Part shown: positions 13,079-20,220 of the stretch, one piece after another | How positions within the stretch are numbered: the first letter of the stretch is position 1 | Layout: each line of letters begins with the position of its first letter | Source: SVTX01 sp964567085 | Lineage (GTDB): Bacteria > Bacillota > Clostridia > Oscillospirales > CAG-272 | Direction: 5' to 3' | DNA length: 20,220 nucleotides | Assembly (NCBI GenBank): GCA_964567085.1 | Contig: CAZMKU010000019.1 | Location: forward strand, 1 to 20,220 | Position numbers and translations under genes: made by a program | Notes under the pieces: model-generated | What the model was told of the DNA's origin: nothing | The model's database searches: none | The model's input: the letters and a program-made list of their open reading frames with translations, nothing else

Positions 13079-14887
13079 TTATCTTCTTTTCTTTTTGGTA
13101 TAGATCGTAACCGTGGTAGCGATTGCTACAACGATCGCGCTGACACCGCCGATAGTAGAGCCGCAACGGGAAACGCTCGAGGTGTCGTCAACACCGCTAT
13201 TGCTCTCATCCGCCGTGGTTTCTTCGTCAGCCGCGGGCTCATTCGTCTCGGAAGTGGAGTTTTCCTCGGGAGCTGCAGTAGAATTTTCCTCTACGGGATC
13301 TGTAACGTCCTCCGTGGATTCCTCTGTAGAACCGTCCTCAATGGGCTCGGTAACGTCCTCAGTCGTTTCCTCAGAAGGAGGCTCGGTGGGAGTTTCCGTT
13401 GTGTTATCAACCTGCTTTTCTGTAGACGTAAACGTAAGTGTATCAATAATAACGAACGTGCCGTCAGCAAGCTTGAGCATAAAGCTTACGGTATGTGTAC
13501 CAACCGAAACCTCATCAACGTCGGCTGTGATATCGTAAGCCATTGCCTTGGAGCCGCCCGCAGCCGTTGCAGTCGCGTCACCTGCGCTAAGGAAATTGGA
13601 ATTCCAATATACGTTATCCGTATCCGAGTCAAAGTAATATCCTGAATTTATGATTCTCTGGCTGAAGCCTGCCCAGCCCGATATTCCTATACTATCCGCG
13701 TAGTCGACCGTAAGAGTCTTGTCGCTCGTGCCTGTGCCGTTTACGGAATAATTCTCAACTAAGTGAGCGATATATCCGTTACCAGAGCTGATAGAAACGA
13801 ACGTGTTGTTAAGATCGGGCTCTACGGGATCACCGTACTTTACGCCGTAAGATACCGCCTGAACGAGCTTTGCGCCGTCGTCAAGCTTTATATAGCCCTC
13901 ATATTCCTTAAACGTGGTGCTATTATAACGGTAGAACTTACACTTTGCGATATTCTCGGAAACGAACTCCGTGATCTCAAACTGTTCGTTGGTTGCCATC
14001 GTTGCATAGTTCGTCGTGCACGCCGCATCCCTATATACCTGCTTGGATATACCCGTATTCGCGTAATTCGTGTTGATATAAATACCCGTAGTCAAGGTGC
14101 TGCAGGAATAATCGGGCTTTACAGCGTTCGCATTCGTCTCGTAAGGGAGCACACCGTAGCCGCGGATGGTCGTGGTGCTCAAGGGATAGCTCTTAAAGTA
14201 AACGCCACCGCCGTTCGCGTTAAGTCCCGACGCCTGGCTCGTATTACCCTCAACCGTATAAACGTTTGTACCGTCGCAGTAAACTACGAGGCCAACGTGG
14301 TTGGAAGCAGTCGAAGAAGAACCGAAGAATATAAGGTCGCCCGTCTGGGGTGTATAGCTGCCGCCGTAGTAAGCGGACTTCTGGAAATATCCGTAGGTGT
14401 TAAGCTGATTAAGCCATTTTATGCAGCTGATCTCGCGCCAGATATAATTTGAATCGCCCTCGTGATCGCGGCACCAATCCGAAAGCTTATTATAATCGTG
14501 CGTTTCCGCCTGATAAAGAGCGAACGAAACGAAGGAAGCGCACCAAGCGTAGCTGCCGCCGTAGCCTGAGCCGTAATTACCAAAGTTATAGTTGAATTCG
14601 GTAAAATTATTGCTGCCCTCGGTCGTACCGCTGAAGCCCGCTTCATCATCGCCTTCGGAATATCCTATCTGAGAGAGCGCGATAGCAACGGTATCTATTC
14701 TTCCGTCACCCGTAAGCGGAATATTCTGGAATCTGTCGTAATACACGCTTGCGGCGTAAGCATCGGAAATACCCGTCTTTCCGCTCGTTCCCGCAGTTCT
14801 GTATTCTACCGCGTAAGCAGATGTCGCAAAGCAAACGACCACGAACAGCAATGACAAGAACAGTGCAATCATTTTTCTGAAATTCAT
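13079..14887 (-). CDS. Secreted CHAP-domain peptidoglycan hydrolase with C-terminal membrane anchor
   Basis: Protein of 602 residues. The signal peptide is residues 1-26 (hydrophobic core L-F-L-S-L-L-F-V-V-V, cleavage after A-Y-A). A CHAP-type cysteine amidase/endopeptidase domain lies at about 60-250, with catalytic Cys116 in Y-A-W-C-A-S-F-V-S-F, G-D-L-I-F-F at 183-188, His197 in S-N-H-V-G-L-V and Glu213 in V-E-G-N. SH3-like and beta-rich regions follow (about 265-345 and 370-490). A Thr/Glu/Pro/Ser linker runs from about 495 to 570, then C-G-S-T-I-G-G at 575-581, a membrane helix and a basic K-K-K-R-R end. It probably cuts peptidoglycan peptides at the cell surface while anchored to membrane or wall. 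GGAGG before the ATG at 14887 decides the start over an in-frame ATG at 14941, which overlaps the promoter. It is divergent from the amidase gene. Confidence 0.9.
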   Translation of the reverse strand: MNFRKMIALFLSLLFVVVCFATSAYAVEYRTAGTSGKTGISDAYAASVYYDRFQNIPLTGDGRIDTVAIALSQIGYSEGDDEAGFSGTTEGSNNFTEFNYNFGNYGSGYGGSYAWCASFVSFALYQAETHDYNKLSDWCRDHEGDSNYIWREISCIKWLNQLNTYGYFQKSAYYGGSYTPQTGDLIFFGSSSTASNHVGLVVYCDGTNVYTVEGNTSQASGLNANGGGVYFKSYPLSTTTIRGYGVLPYETNANAVKPDYSCSTLTTGIYINTNYANTGISKQVYRDAACTTNYATMATNEQFEITEFVSENIAKCKFYRYNSTTFKEYEGYIKLDDGAKLVQAVSYGVKYGDPVEPDLNNTFVSISSGNGYIAHLVENYSVNGTGTSDKTLTVDYADSIGISGWAGFSQRIINSGYYFDSDTDNVYWNSNFLSAGDATATAAGGSKAMAYDITADVDEVSVGTHTVSFMLKLADGTFVIIDTLTFTSTEKQVDNTTETPTEPPSEETTEDVTEPIEDGSTEESTEDVTDPVEENSTAAPEENSTSETNEPAADEETTADESNSGVDDTSSVSRCGSTIGGVSAIVVAIATTVTIYTKKKRR

Positions 14888-14929
14888 ATGTACCTCCATA
14901 GGTTTGCTAAAGTAAGCCATTCTACAGTA

Positions 14930-14958
14930 ATTATACCACAAAAAGAAAATTTTGTAAA
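14930..14958 (-). promoter_or_regulatory. Promoter of the CHAP hydrolase gene
   Basis: The minus strand has TTTACA (14953-14958), 17 bases and TATAAT (14930-14935) with TGG before it, an extended -10. The leader is about 35 bases. Confidence 0.75.
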
Positions 14959-15064
14959 TACTTTTTTTAGTAAAAAATGCAAATATATGTTACGGGAGTA
15001 ACAATTTTTTATTAACCCAAGGGTAATTTTTTTCGCGATAATTATTAAAAGGGGCAATTCTTGC

Positions 15065-15093
15065 TTGACATAACAAGGTAAAAATGTTATTAT
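15065..15093 (+). promoter_or_regulatory. Promoter of the Amidase_3 gene
   Basis: Perfect TTGACA (15065-15070), 17 bases and TATTAT (15088-15093) with a TGT extension. The leader of about 80 bases contains a small CGCTC-TGCG-GAGCG hairpin at about 15123-15136, with no recognised riboswitch. Confidence 0.8.
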
Positions 15094-15183
15094 ATACGTA
15101 GCAAGTTAGATTCTGTTACGGTCGCTCTGCGGAGCGCGGTTCGGGCAGAAGCATTTCAATTATATAAAAACAAAGGACGTTAT

Positions 15184-17343
15184 ATGAAAAGCATAAGAAC
15201 GAGACTTCTTTGCGGCGCGATAGCGCTCATTTTACTTGCCGCGAGCATCAGCTGCATGGCGATCAGCGCAAGCGCCGCGGAGAGCGATAATATAGTTATC
15301 ACGATCGACCCTGGGCATGGCGGAGACGACCCCGGCAACACCAACGCCGCAACGCTATACGGCAATAAGAGCCCCGAGCATTACGAAAGCCGTCACGTTT
15401 ACGACATTTCCCTGTACGTTAAGCAAAGACTCCTGCAATACAAGGGCGTGACCGTATATTTAACAAGAGAGGATCTGGCAGATACCGTTCCCGTGCCCTC
15501 TCTTGCCTCCAGACCCAATATTGCCAAGGAATACAACTCTGACGCCTTCGTTAGTATTCATACGAATTCCTTCAACACCGCGGCGTACGGAGCGGAGATA
15601 CACGTCCCGCTCAAAAGCGTTTCCTACAACAACGAGATCGCGGTAGCGTCTCATACCGCGGCGCGCGCCGTGCTTGACAGTATGGTCGCGCAGACGGGAG
15701 TACATAGCCGTGACCTGAAATACAACGCGCATGCGAGCGCAACGTATCCGACGGGCGAGACTGCCGACAATCTCGCCGTAATACGCGGCGGCAGAGAAAA
15801 CGGAATTCCCGTGGTAATGCTTATTGAAACGGCATTTGCGGACAACGAAAACGACTTCAACAGCTTCCTCTCCACGACCGAAAAGCGCAAGGCAATGGGC
15901 TATGCAATAGCCGACGGCTTGGCTGATTATTACGATCTCGAGCTCATAAGCGAGGCGATCACCCCCTATTTTGTCGGAATCAACAATATCAACGGATCTG
16001 ACGCCCTTGATCTCGAGGGTAATCTCGATGAAGGCGTGATTTTAACGGACGCAAAAGAGATGCAGCTTCCAACGCTTGACGATAAGACCGTTTCCCTAAA
16101 CGGCTGGCTGGGCGCTGACGGCGGCGTTTCCGAATACTTATATTCGGTAAACTTCGGTGATTGGAGCAAAGCCATGGGCGGCGCTGACGGTGAACCGTCG
16201 GCAGACTACTACGGGAGCTTGGGGCTGACGGATGCCACCAAATTGGGCTTATTTAATTCAAATGATACAAAGCTTGTCGCCAATCTCTCGAAATACGAGG
16301 GGCAGACAGTAAGCGTTACCTTCGCGGCTCGCTCCGCGGCGTCGGGCGAGGTAATTCCCTTCCTTATTTTGAGAAATTACTCCGTTCCCGTAACTCCTCT
16401 CGATCCTATCTCCGCGATTTACGGTCAGAAGCTTTCCGACCTCGCTCTCCCCTCGGGGTGGACGTGGGCGGATGCCGCCGCAACCGTTGGTGACGTGGGC
16501 ACAAATTCAGCTCCCGTAATATTTACGGCGAGCGATTCGACCGCTCATAATTTCAATATTCAAATATCCGTCGCGAAGGCAGACCCCGACTGCACCGTTC
16601 CCGAGAACATAGAGGGACAGTACAAATCAAAGCTTTCCGACATATCCCTTCCCGAGGGCTGGGCGTGGTCCTGCGGCGACACTCCGCTTGACGAGATCGG
16701 AGTCTTTACCTTTGATGCCGTCTATACTCCGTCCGACACCGCAAGCTACAACACAGTAAACGCAAGTATCTCCGTTGAGGTAAAATGCATAGAGCATATT
16801 TACGAAAACTCCTGTGACACGACCTGCGAATGCGGTTTTACACGCGAGACTACACACACTTATTCGAATTCCTGCGACGCTTACTGCAATGCCTGCGGCT
16901 TCCTTCGTACTCCCGAAGAGCATAAATTCAGTACGCCCTGTGACGCGTATTGCGATATCTGCTCCTTTATGCGCACTCCCGAGGGACATAAATACACGAA
17001 CGATTGCGACACGAGATGTGACGTTTGCAACACCGAGCGAAAAGCAACCCACACGTACGACAACGACTGCGACGCTTACTGTAATATTTGCAACGAGCAG
17101 AGAGACGCCTCCCACGTATACGCGAACGACTGTGATATCAGCTGCAATATCTGCAATATGACAAGGGGTGTCAGCCACGTATTTACCGACGACTCCGACA
17201 CAGAATGTGACGTGTGCGGAGCGGTAAGAGCCTCCCTGAGCGTTCAGACCGATACTCACGGCTGTACATCAAGCATATCGGGAATACTTGCGATAATTAC
17301 ATCTATCGCGGTTGCTTTTACGGTAACTCGAAGAAAACGCTAA
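15184..17343 (+). CDS. Secreted N-acetylmuramoyl-L-alanine amidase (Amidase_3) with Cys-rich repeats and C-terminal anchor
   Basis: Protein of 719 residues that should cut the bond between muramic acid and the stem peptide. The signal peptide is about residues 1-32. The zinc amidase domain (37-252) has D-P-G-H-G-G at 42-47, Glu68, S-I-H-T-N at 124-128 and catalytic Glu215 in I-E-T-A-F. A beta-rich module follows (about 300-400). Two Ig-like repeats (408-465 and 475-533) share Y-G-Q/G-Q-Y, L-S-D-[IL] and L-P-x-G-W-x-W. Seven ~21-residue Cys repeats lie at 537-684. The end has G-C-T-S-S-I-S-G (693-700), a membrane helix and R-R-K-R. AAAGGA precedes the ATG. The end architecture matches the divergent CHAP protein, suggesting common surface localisation. 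Full-length domain motifs argue for an active enzyme. Confidence 0.93.
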   Translation: MKSIRTRLLCGAIALILLAASISCMAISASAAESDNIVITIDPGHGGDDPGNTNAATLYGNKSPEHYESRHVYDISLYVKQRLLQYKGVTVYLTREDLADTVPVPSLASRPNIAKEYNSDAFVSIHTNSFNTAAYGAEIHVPLKSVSYNNEIAVASHTAARAVLDSMVAQTGVHSRDLKYNAHASATYPTGETADNLAVIRGGRENGIPVVMLIETAFADNENDFNSFLSTTEKRKAMGYAIADGLADYYDLELISEAITPYFVGINNINGSDALDLEGNLDEGVILTDAKEMQLPTLDDKTVSLNGWLGADGGVSEYLYSVNFGDWSKAMGGADGEPSADYYGSLGLTDATKLGLFNSNDTKLVANLSKYEGQTVSVTFAARSAASGEVIPFLILRNYSVPVTPLDPISAIYGQKLSDLALPSGWTWADAAATVGDVGTNSAPVIFTASDSTAHNFNIQISVAKADPDCTVPENIEGQYKSKLSDISLPEGWAWSCGDTPLDEIGVFTFDAVYTPSDTASYNTVNASISVEVKCIEHIYENSCDTTCECGFTRETTHTYSNSCDAYCNACGFLRTPEEHKFSTPCDAYCDICSFMRTPEGHKYTNDCDTRCDVCNTERKATHTYDNDCDAYCNICNEQRDASHVYANDCDISCNICNMTRGVSHVFTDDSDTECDVCGAVRASLSVQTDTHGCTSSISGILAIITSIAVAFTVTRRKR
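16792..17235 (+). repeat. Seven tandem ~21-residue Cys/His repeats inside the amidase
   Basis: Each unit starts with H-x-[YF], then a C-D-x-x-C-[ND]-x-C core and an Arg four residues later, followed by three or four linking residues. The first unit has a shortened core (C-D-T-T-C-E-C), and the last lacks the first Cys (S-D-T-E-C). Spacing of three Cys and one His suggests a metal site per unit. DNA copies differ at many third positions, so the repeat is maintained at protein level. Confidence 0.85.
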
Positions 17344-17368
17344 AAAACAGGGCTCTGCCCTGTTTTTT
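17342..17368 (+). terminator. Terminator of the Amidase_3 gene
   Basis: AAAAAACAGGGC pairs perfectly with GCCCTGTTTTTT around a TCT loop, starting inside the stop codon and ending in six T. Confidence 0.92.
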
Positions 17369-17546
17369 CTATTATGACATTCCCTATCCGCGCCGAGTCG
17401 GGTCCTATGAAGCCAAGCGCCTCACGGGAATGATTATCACACCTTACTTCAAACGGCAAAAACCCGTTTGCCATAGCTCACATCATAAATTCCTCCCGTG
17501 TTTTTTCAACGAATTTTATAAAATACAAAAGTCAAAAATTATTCTG

Positions 17547-17575
17547 TTGAAAAGTTCATATTTATATGGTATAAT
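17547..17575 (+). promoter_or_regulatory. Promoter of the PlsC-like gene
   Basis: TTGAAA (17547-17552), 17 bases and TATAAT (17570-17575) with TGG before it. The preceding stretch from 17369 holds no gene; its only structure is a CAAACGG/CCGTTTG hairpin near 17452 without a T-run. Confidence 0.8.
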
Positions 17576-17619
17576 TTACGTATATCGACAAAACATCCAT
17601 CTCACAAGAGGAACATACG

Positions 17620-18831
17620 ATGAAGAAAAACAGCAAAAAGAAAAAGAACAAATGGGTAAAGCCTCGTCATAAGGTCGTGACCGCCATTCTGAGCGGAACT
17701 CTTGGCATTTACACAAGGCTCAAATATAATATCAAGATCGAAAAGCTTCCCCGAGACAAAAGACGCCAATGTCTCATTCTTTACAACCACCAGACCGCAT
17801 TCGATCAGTTTTTTATTGGTATGGCGTTTGGCGACCCCGTATACTACCTCGCAAGCGAGGATATTTTCTCTATGGGCTTCACCTCGAAGCTTATTAAATT
17901 TCTCGTTGCCCCCATTTCTATCAGGAAGCAGACCACAGACGTTTCCGCAATTATGAATTGTCTCCGCGTAGTCCGTGAAGGCGGCACTATCGCTATCGCG
18001 CCCGAGGGCAACCGCACCTATAGCGGAAAGACCGAATACATAAACCCCTCAATCGCTACTCTTATAAAGCAGTTAAAGCTCCCCGTTGCTATCCTTCGCA
18101 TCGAGGGCGGCTACGGCGTTCATCCCAGATGGAGCGACGTAGTTAGACGCGGCTCTATGAGGGCATATTTCTCCAGAATTATTGAGCCCGAGGAATTCAA
18201 GACTCTCGACGAGGAGGCTCTGTGTGAGCTTGTCTGCTCCGAGCTTTACGTTAACGAAGCAAACGCGAATAACGTATATAAGAGCAAAAAGAGCGCCGAA
18301 TACCTCGAGCGCGCGCTTTATACCTGTCCCAAGTGTGGACTTGCTTACCTCGAGAGCAACGGGGATATTGTCAAATGCACGAAATGTGGCTGCGGCGCAA
18401 GATACACCGAGACCACCGAGCTTGTGGGACTTAACGGTGAGTTCCCCTTCCGCTTCGTAAACGATTGGTATGAGTATCAGAACAATTTTGTAAATCATCT
18501 TGACCTTGACGAATTCACAGATGCCCCTTTATTCGAGGACATTGCGGATATGTGTGAGGTAATTCCGAACAAAAATAAAATCAAGCTTAAAGAAGACGTG
18601 CGACTCTCCCTCTATGGCGACAGGATAACGCTTGACGGCAAAGAATGGCGCTTCTCGGATATTTCCGCGGTTGTCGTGCTCGGCAAAAACAAGCTTAACG
18701 TCTATTACGACGGTCATATTTTTCAGTTCAAGGGCTCGAAACGCTTCAACGCGCTCAAATACGTCAATTTTTATTACCGATACAAAAATATCCACTCGGA
18801 AAAGAGAGAATCCCTCTTTCTCGGAATTTAA
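17620..18831 (+). CDS. PlsC-like lysophospholipid acyltransferase with C-terminal zinc ribbon
   Basis: Protein of 403 residues. A very basic N-terminus (about 15 residues) precedes the LPLAT acyltransferase domain at about 20-205, with N-H-Q-T-A-F-D at 56-62 (the HX4D catalytic pair H57 and D62) and P-E-G-N-R at 128-132 for glycerol-phosphate binding. Such enzymes acylate lysophosphatidate or similar lipids at the inner membrane. Ordinary PlsC ends near 240 residues; here a zinc ribbon follows (C236-P-K-C239 and C253-T-K-C256), then a ~140-residue beta-rich tail without recognised motif that may be a PH-like fold. AGAGGAA precedes the ATG. It is a single-gene unit with its own promoter and terminator. 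The substrate is uncertain and the tail function unknown. Confidence 0.87.
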   Translation: MKKNSKKKKNKWVKPRHKVVTAILSGTLGIYTRLKYNIKIEKLPRDKRRQCLILYNHQTAFDQFFIGMAFGDPVYYLASEDIFSMGFTSKLIKFLVAPISIRKQTTDVSAIMNCLRVVREGGTIAIAPEGNRTYSGKTEYINPSIATLIKQLKLPVAILRIEGGYGVHPRWSDVVRRGSMRAYFSRIIEPEEFKTLDEEALCELVCSELYVNEANANNVYKSKKSAEYLERALYTCPKCGLAYLESNGDIVKCTKCGCGARYTETTELVGLNGEFPFRFVNDWYEYQNNFVNHLDLDEFTDAPLFEDIADMCEVIPNKNKIKLKEDVRLSLYGDRITLDGKEWRFSDISAVVVLGKNKLNVYYDGHIFQFKGSKRFNALKYVNFYYRYKNIHSEKRESLFLGI

Positions 18832-18836
18832 AAGGC

Positions 18837-18871
18837 AAAGCCTTGAAAACCACTGTTTTCAAGGCTTTTTT
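18837..18871 (+). terminator. Terminator of the PlsC-like gene
   Basis: AAAGCCTTGAAAAC pairs with GTTTTCAAGGCTTT around CACT, followed by T (18866-18871). It may also stop minus-strand transcripts of the DUF11 gene that ends at 18885, though the T-run on that side is poor. Confidence 0.88.
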
Positions 18872-18884
18872 GTTAGTTGGATTT

Positions 18885-19739
18885 TTAAATCGTTCCTGTG
18901 ATGACCAAGGTCGCAACACCGGGCGTAACGCTGTATTCACCCGTAACGCTATCCTGCGTGTAGGTCGCGGCAGGAACCGTGATCTGACCGGGAACAGTCG
19001 TGAACAAGCCCGTCGCGTCGTCATAATTATACTGATTTCCCTCAGTCCACACAACTCCCTCAAAGGTTACCGTCAGCGCGGTCAAAATGGGATCGAATAC
19101 GTCGCTGATCGCGGCGTCATCAGTAACCACTACCGCCTGATTTCCTGAATTCTGGATAACGAGAGTATAGGTCACTCTGTCGTTGTCCACCACCTGAGGC
19201 GGAGTTATAGACTTTGATATGGTGAGCAAGGGCTCGGCATTTGCCTCAACCTGCTCCGTTGCCACAACGGGCGCTCCGAGTCCGTCCCCCGTCACGGTAG
19301 CGGTATTGACGATCACGCCGTCAACTGCGGGATTTGCGAACGCGTTAGCGCGAGCCTGATATACAAGTACAACATCGCCACCCGCGGGAATATTGATTCC
19401 ACCGATAACTAAAGGCGGTCCTGCCTGAACCGTGGGCGCAGGCTGAAGAACACCGTCAATAAATAAGGTCGCCGAGCCATCCTCGTAATCCAGAGGATAA
19501 ACCGTCTCGCCCCCAAATTCATAACCGCCGAGATCGTCCGTGACGGTCAAGCCATTCAATGCCACGTTTCCCGTGTTGCGCAAGGTAACCGCATAGGTAA
19601 CGAGAGTCCCCGGGGTGTAGCTGCCCTCGATCGAGGTCTTTTCCGCCGCCAAAATATCTAATATCTCACCGTAAGCAATATTTGAATTCGTTACGTTTCC
19701 GTTGTAAGTCAAGGTCGCCTGATTTGAAAAAATAGCCAT
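18885..19739 (-). CDS. DUF11-like two-domain protein without signal peptide; possible spore-surface protein
   Basis: Protein of 284 residues, very acidic and rich in Thr, Val, Gly and Ala, with no Cys or His and only two Lys. Two DUF11-like beta-sandwich domains are visible: residues ~30-165 (V-T-Y-A-V-T-L-R-N-T-G-N, later V-N-T-A-T-V-T-G) and ~170-284 (V-T-Y-T-L-V-I-Q-N-S-G-N). The N-terminus (S-N-Q-A-T-L-T-Y-N-G) has no signal peptide, anchor or sorting motif, so the protein is probably not exported by Sec. AGGAGGT lies five bases before the ATG. A sigma-E/K-type promoter and Spo0A-box-like sites lie upstream. I recall DUF11-containing 29 kDa proteins as appendage subunits on Clostridium taeniosporum spores; the size here is alike. 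The spore role is inference. Confidence 0.85.
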   Translation of the reverse strand: MAIFSNQATLTYNGNVTNSNIAYGEILDILAAEKTSIEGSYTPGTLVTYAVTLRNTGNVALNGLTVTDDLGGYEFGGETVYPLDYEDGSATLFIDGVLQPAPTVQAGPPLVIGGINIPAGGDVVLVYQARANAFANPAVDGVIVNTATVTGDGLGAPVVATEQVEANAEPLLTISKSITPPQVVDNDRVTYTLVIQNSGNQAVVVTDDAAISDVFDPILTALTVTFEGVVWTEGNQYNYDDATGLFTTVPGQITVPAATYTQDSVTGEYSVTPGVATLVITGTI

Positions 19740-19780
19740 AAATTACCTCCTAATAATTTCGGGATCTGCATCCCTCATAC

Positions 19781-19820
19781 CATTTTATGCGAATTCGACC
19801 AGAGTTGATACAATTCGACA
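19781..19820 (-). promoter_or_regulatory. Sigma-E/K-like promoter and Spo0A-box-like sites before the DUF11 gene
   Basis: The minus strand has CATAAAATG (19781-19789), fitting CATAnnnT, and GTATC 17 bases upstream (ATC at 19807-19809) as an ATA-like -35. TGTCGAA, an exact Spo0A-box core, lies at 19814-19820, and GGTCGAA, one base off, at 19794-19800, exactly 20 bases apart. The rest of the 19740-19940 stretch shows nothing else. Confidence 0.45.
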
Positions 19821-19940
19821 CACGGGGTGCTCACCGTGATATTCTGCAACAAAAATAGAGATCCGAGTCAATAGCTTTTCGGGAAATGGCGGACAAAGGA
19901 CAGTAAAAAGGCAATTTGTGAAAAACTGTGTCTGTAAGTC

Positions 19941-19973
19941 AAAAGCGACGAATTATGAAAATCCGTCGCTTTT
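19941..19973 (-). terminator. Terminator of the gene at the right edge
   Basis: AAAAGCGACG pairs with CGTCGCTTTT around a 13-base loop, 17 bases past the stop at 19990. Short T-runs lie on both sides. Confidence 0.7.
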
Positions 19974-19989
19974 TGTTGATATATGTTTC

Positions 19990-20220
19990 TTATGATTGGG
20001 TCACTTCCGGTAAAGAGAAAGCATTTTCTTCATAGCCCATCTCAAATTCATAGGTATAATCATCTACGGTGTACGTAAGATAATAAAGTTTTCCATCGGA
20101 CATAGATATAACGATGTTTCGGTAATCTTCTATGCTTGATGCAGTATAAAATTTACGCTCATTATCGTATGTAAAAGCATCATAGCAATCTAAGAATGGT
20201 AAAAATCCGGCGATCACTCC
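19990..20220 (-). CDS. Unrecognised protein, C-terminal part only
   Basis: At least 76 residues run in frame to the window edge and continue beyond it; a GTG at 20217 has no ribosome site and is probably internal. The visible part is acidic and Tyr-rich, with alternating strands (K-L-Y-Y-L-T-Y-T-V-D-D-Y-T-Y-E-F-E) typical of a small beta-sheet domain. No membrane segment or catalytic motif is visible. The terminator behind it supports a real gene. The family is not recognised. Confidence 0.6.
   Translation of the reverse strand, partial: GVIAGFLPFLDCYDAFTYDNERKFYTASSIEDYRNIVISMSDGKLYYLTYTVDDYTYEFEMGYEENAFSLPEVTQS

Noticed and set aside
17369..17546. Possible gene remnant or small RNA upstream of the PlsC-like gene
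   Set aside because: No frame with a ribosome site and no terminator-like structure on either strand; one 7-bp hairpin is not enough.

Overview
The window looks like chromosome of an endospore-forming Clostridia-type Bacillota, probably an uncultured gut lineage. Reasons: it carries spo0A, a full-length sigK, spoVAD and spoVAE-type genes; purine-rich AGGAGG-type ribosome binding sites precede nearly all genes; the phosphofructokinase looks pyrophosphate-dependent; and two secreted wall hydrolases have Clostridia-style repeats. No integrase, transposase, CRISPR array, plasmid gene or rRNA is visible. Names rest on motif reading, not on a database search.

Layout. 1-1862: a tRNA-Gly cut by the window edge and a large CvpA-like membrane protein, both on the minus strand, each with a near-perfect housekeeping promoter. 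1897-4023: a compact, translationally coupled three-gene minus-strand cassette that resembles phage head-tail connector and tail-type proteins, with no other phage genes around it. 4074-8531: a minus-strand operon cysE > lipid kinase > ThrE-type exporter > PPi-type phosphofructokinase, ending in a strong terminator. 8575-13021: a sporulation block with sigK (+), a convergent spoVAD-spoVAE pair (-), uridine phosphorylase plus a small Lys-rich protein (+), and spo0A (+). 13040-17368: two divergently transcribed secreted peptidoglycan hydrolases (CHAP type and Amidase_3 type) that share an unusual Cys-containing C-terminal membrane anchor. 17547-18871: a PlsC-like acyltransferase with an added zinc ribbon. 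18885-19820: a 284-residue protein with two DUF11-like domains and no signal peptide, preceded by a sporulation-type promoter and Spo0A-box-like sites. 19941-20220: a terminator and the C-terminal end of an unrecognised gene.

How the parts fit. Spo0A is the entry regulator of sporulation, sigma-K drives late mother-cell genes, and SpoVAD/SpoVAE belong to the spore dipicolinate channel. The wall hydrolases and the DUF11 protein could act in cell-wall or spore-surface remodelling, but that is inference. The metabolic operon (serine acetylation, serine/threonine export, lipid phosphorylation, glycolysis) looks like housekeeping. The most interesting items are the isolated phage-like trio, the shared C-S-G membrane anchor, the seven-fold Cys3His repeat of the amidase and the possible spore-appendage protein.
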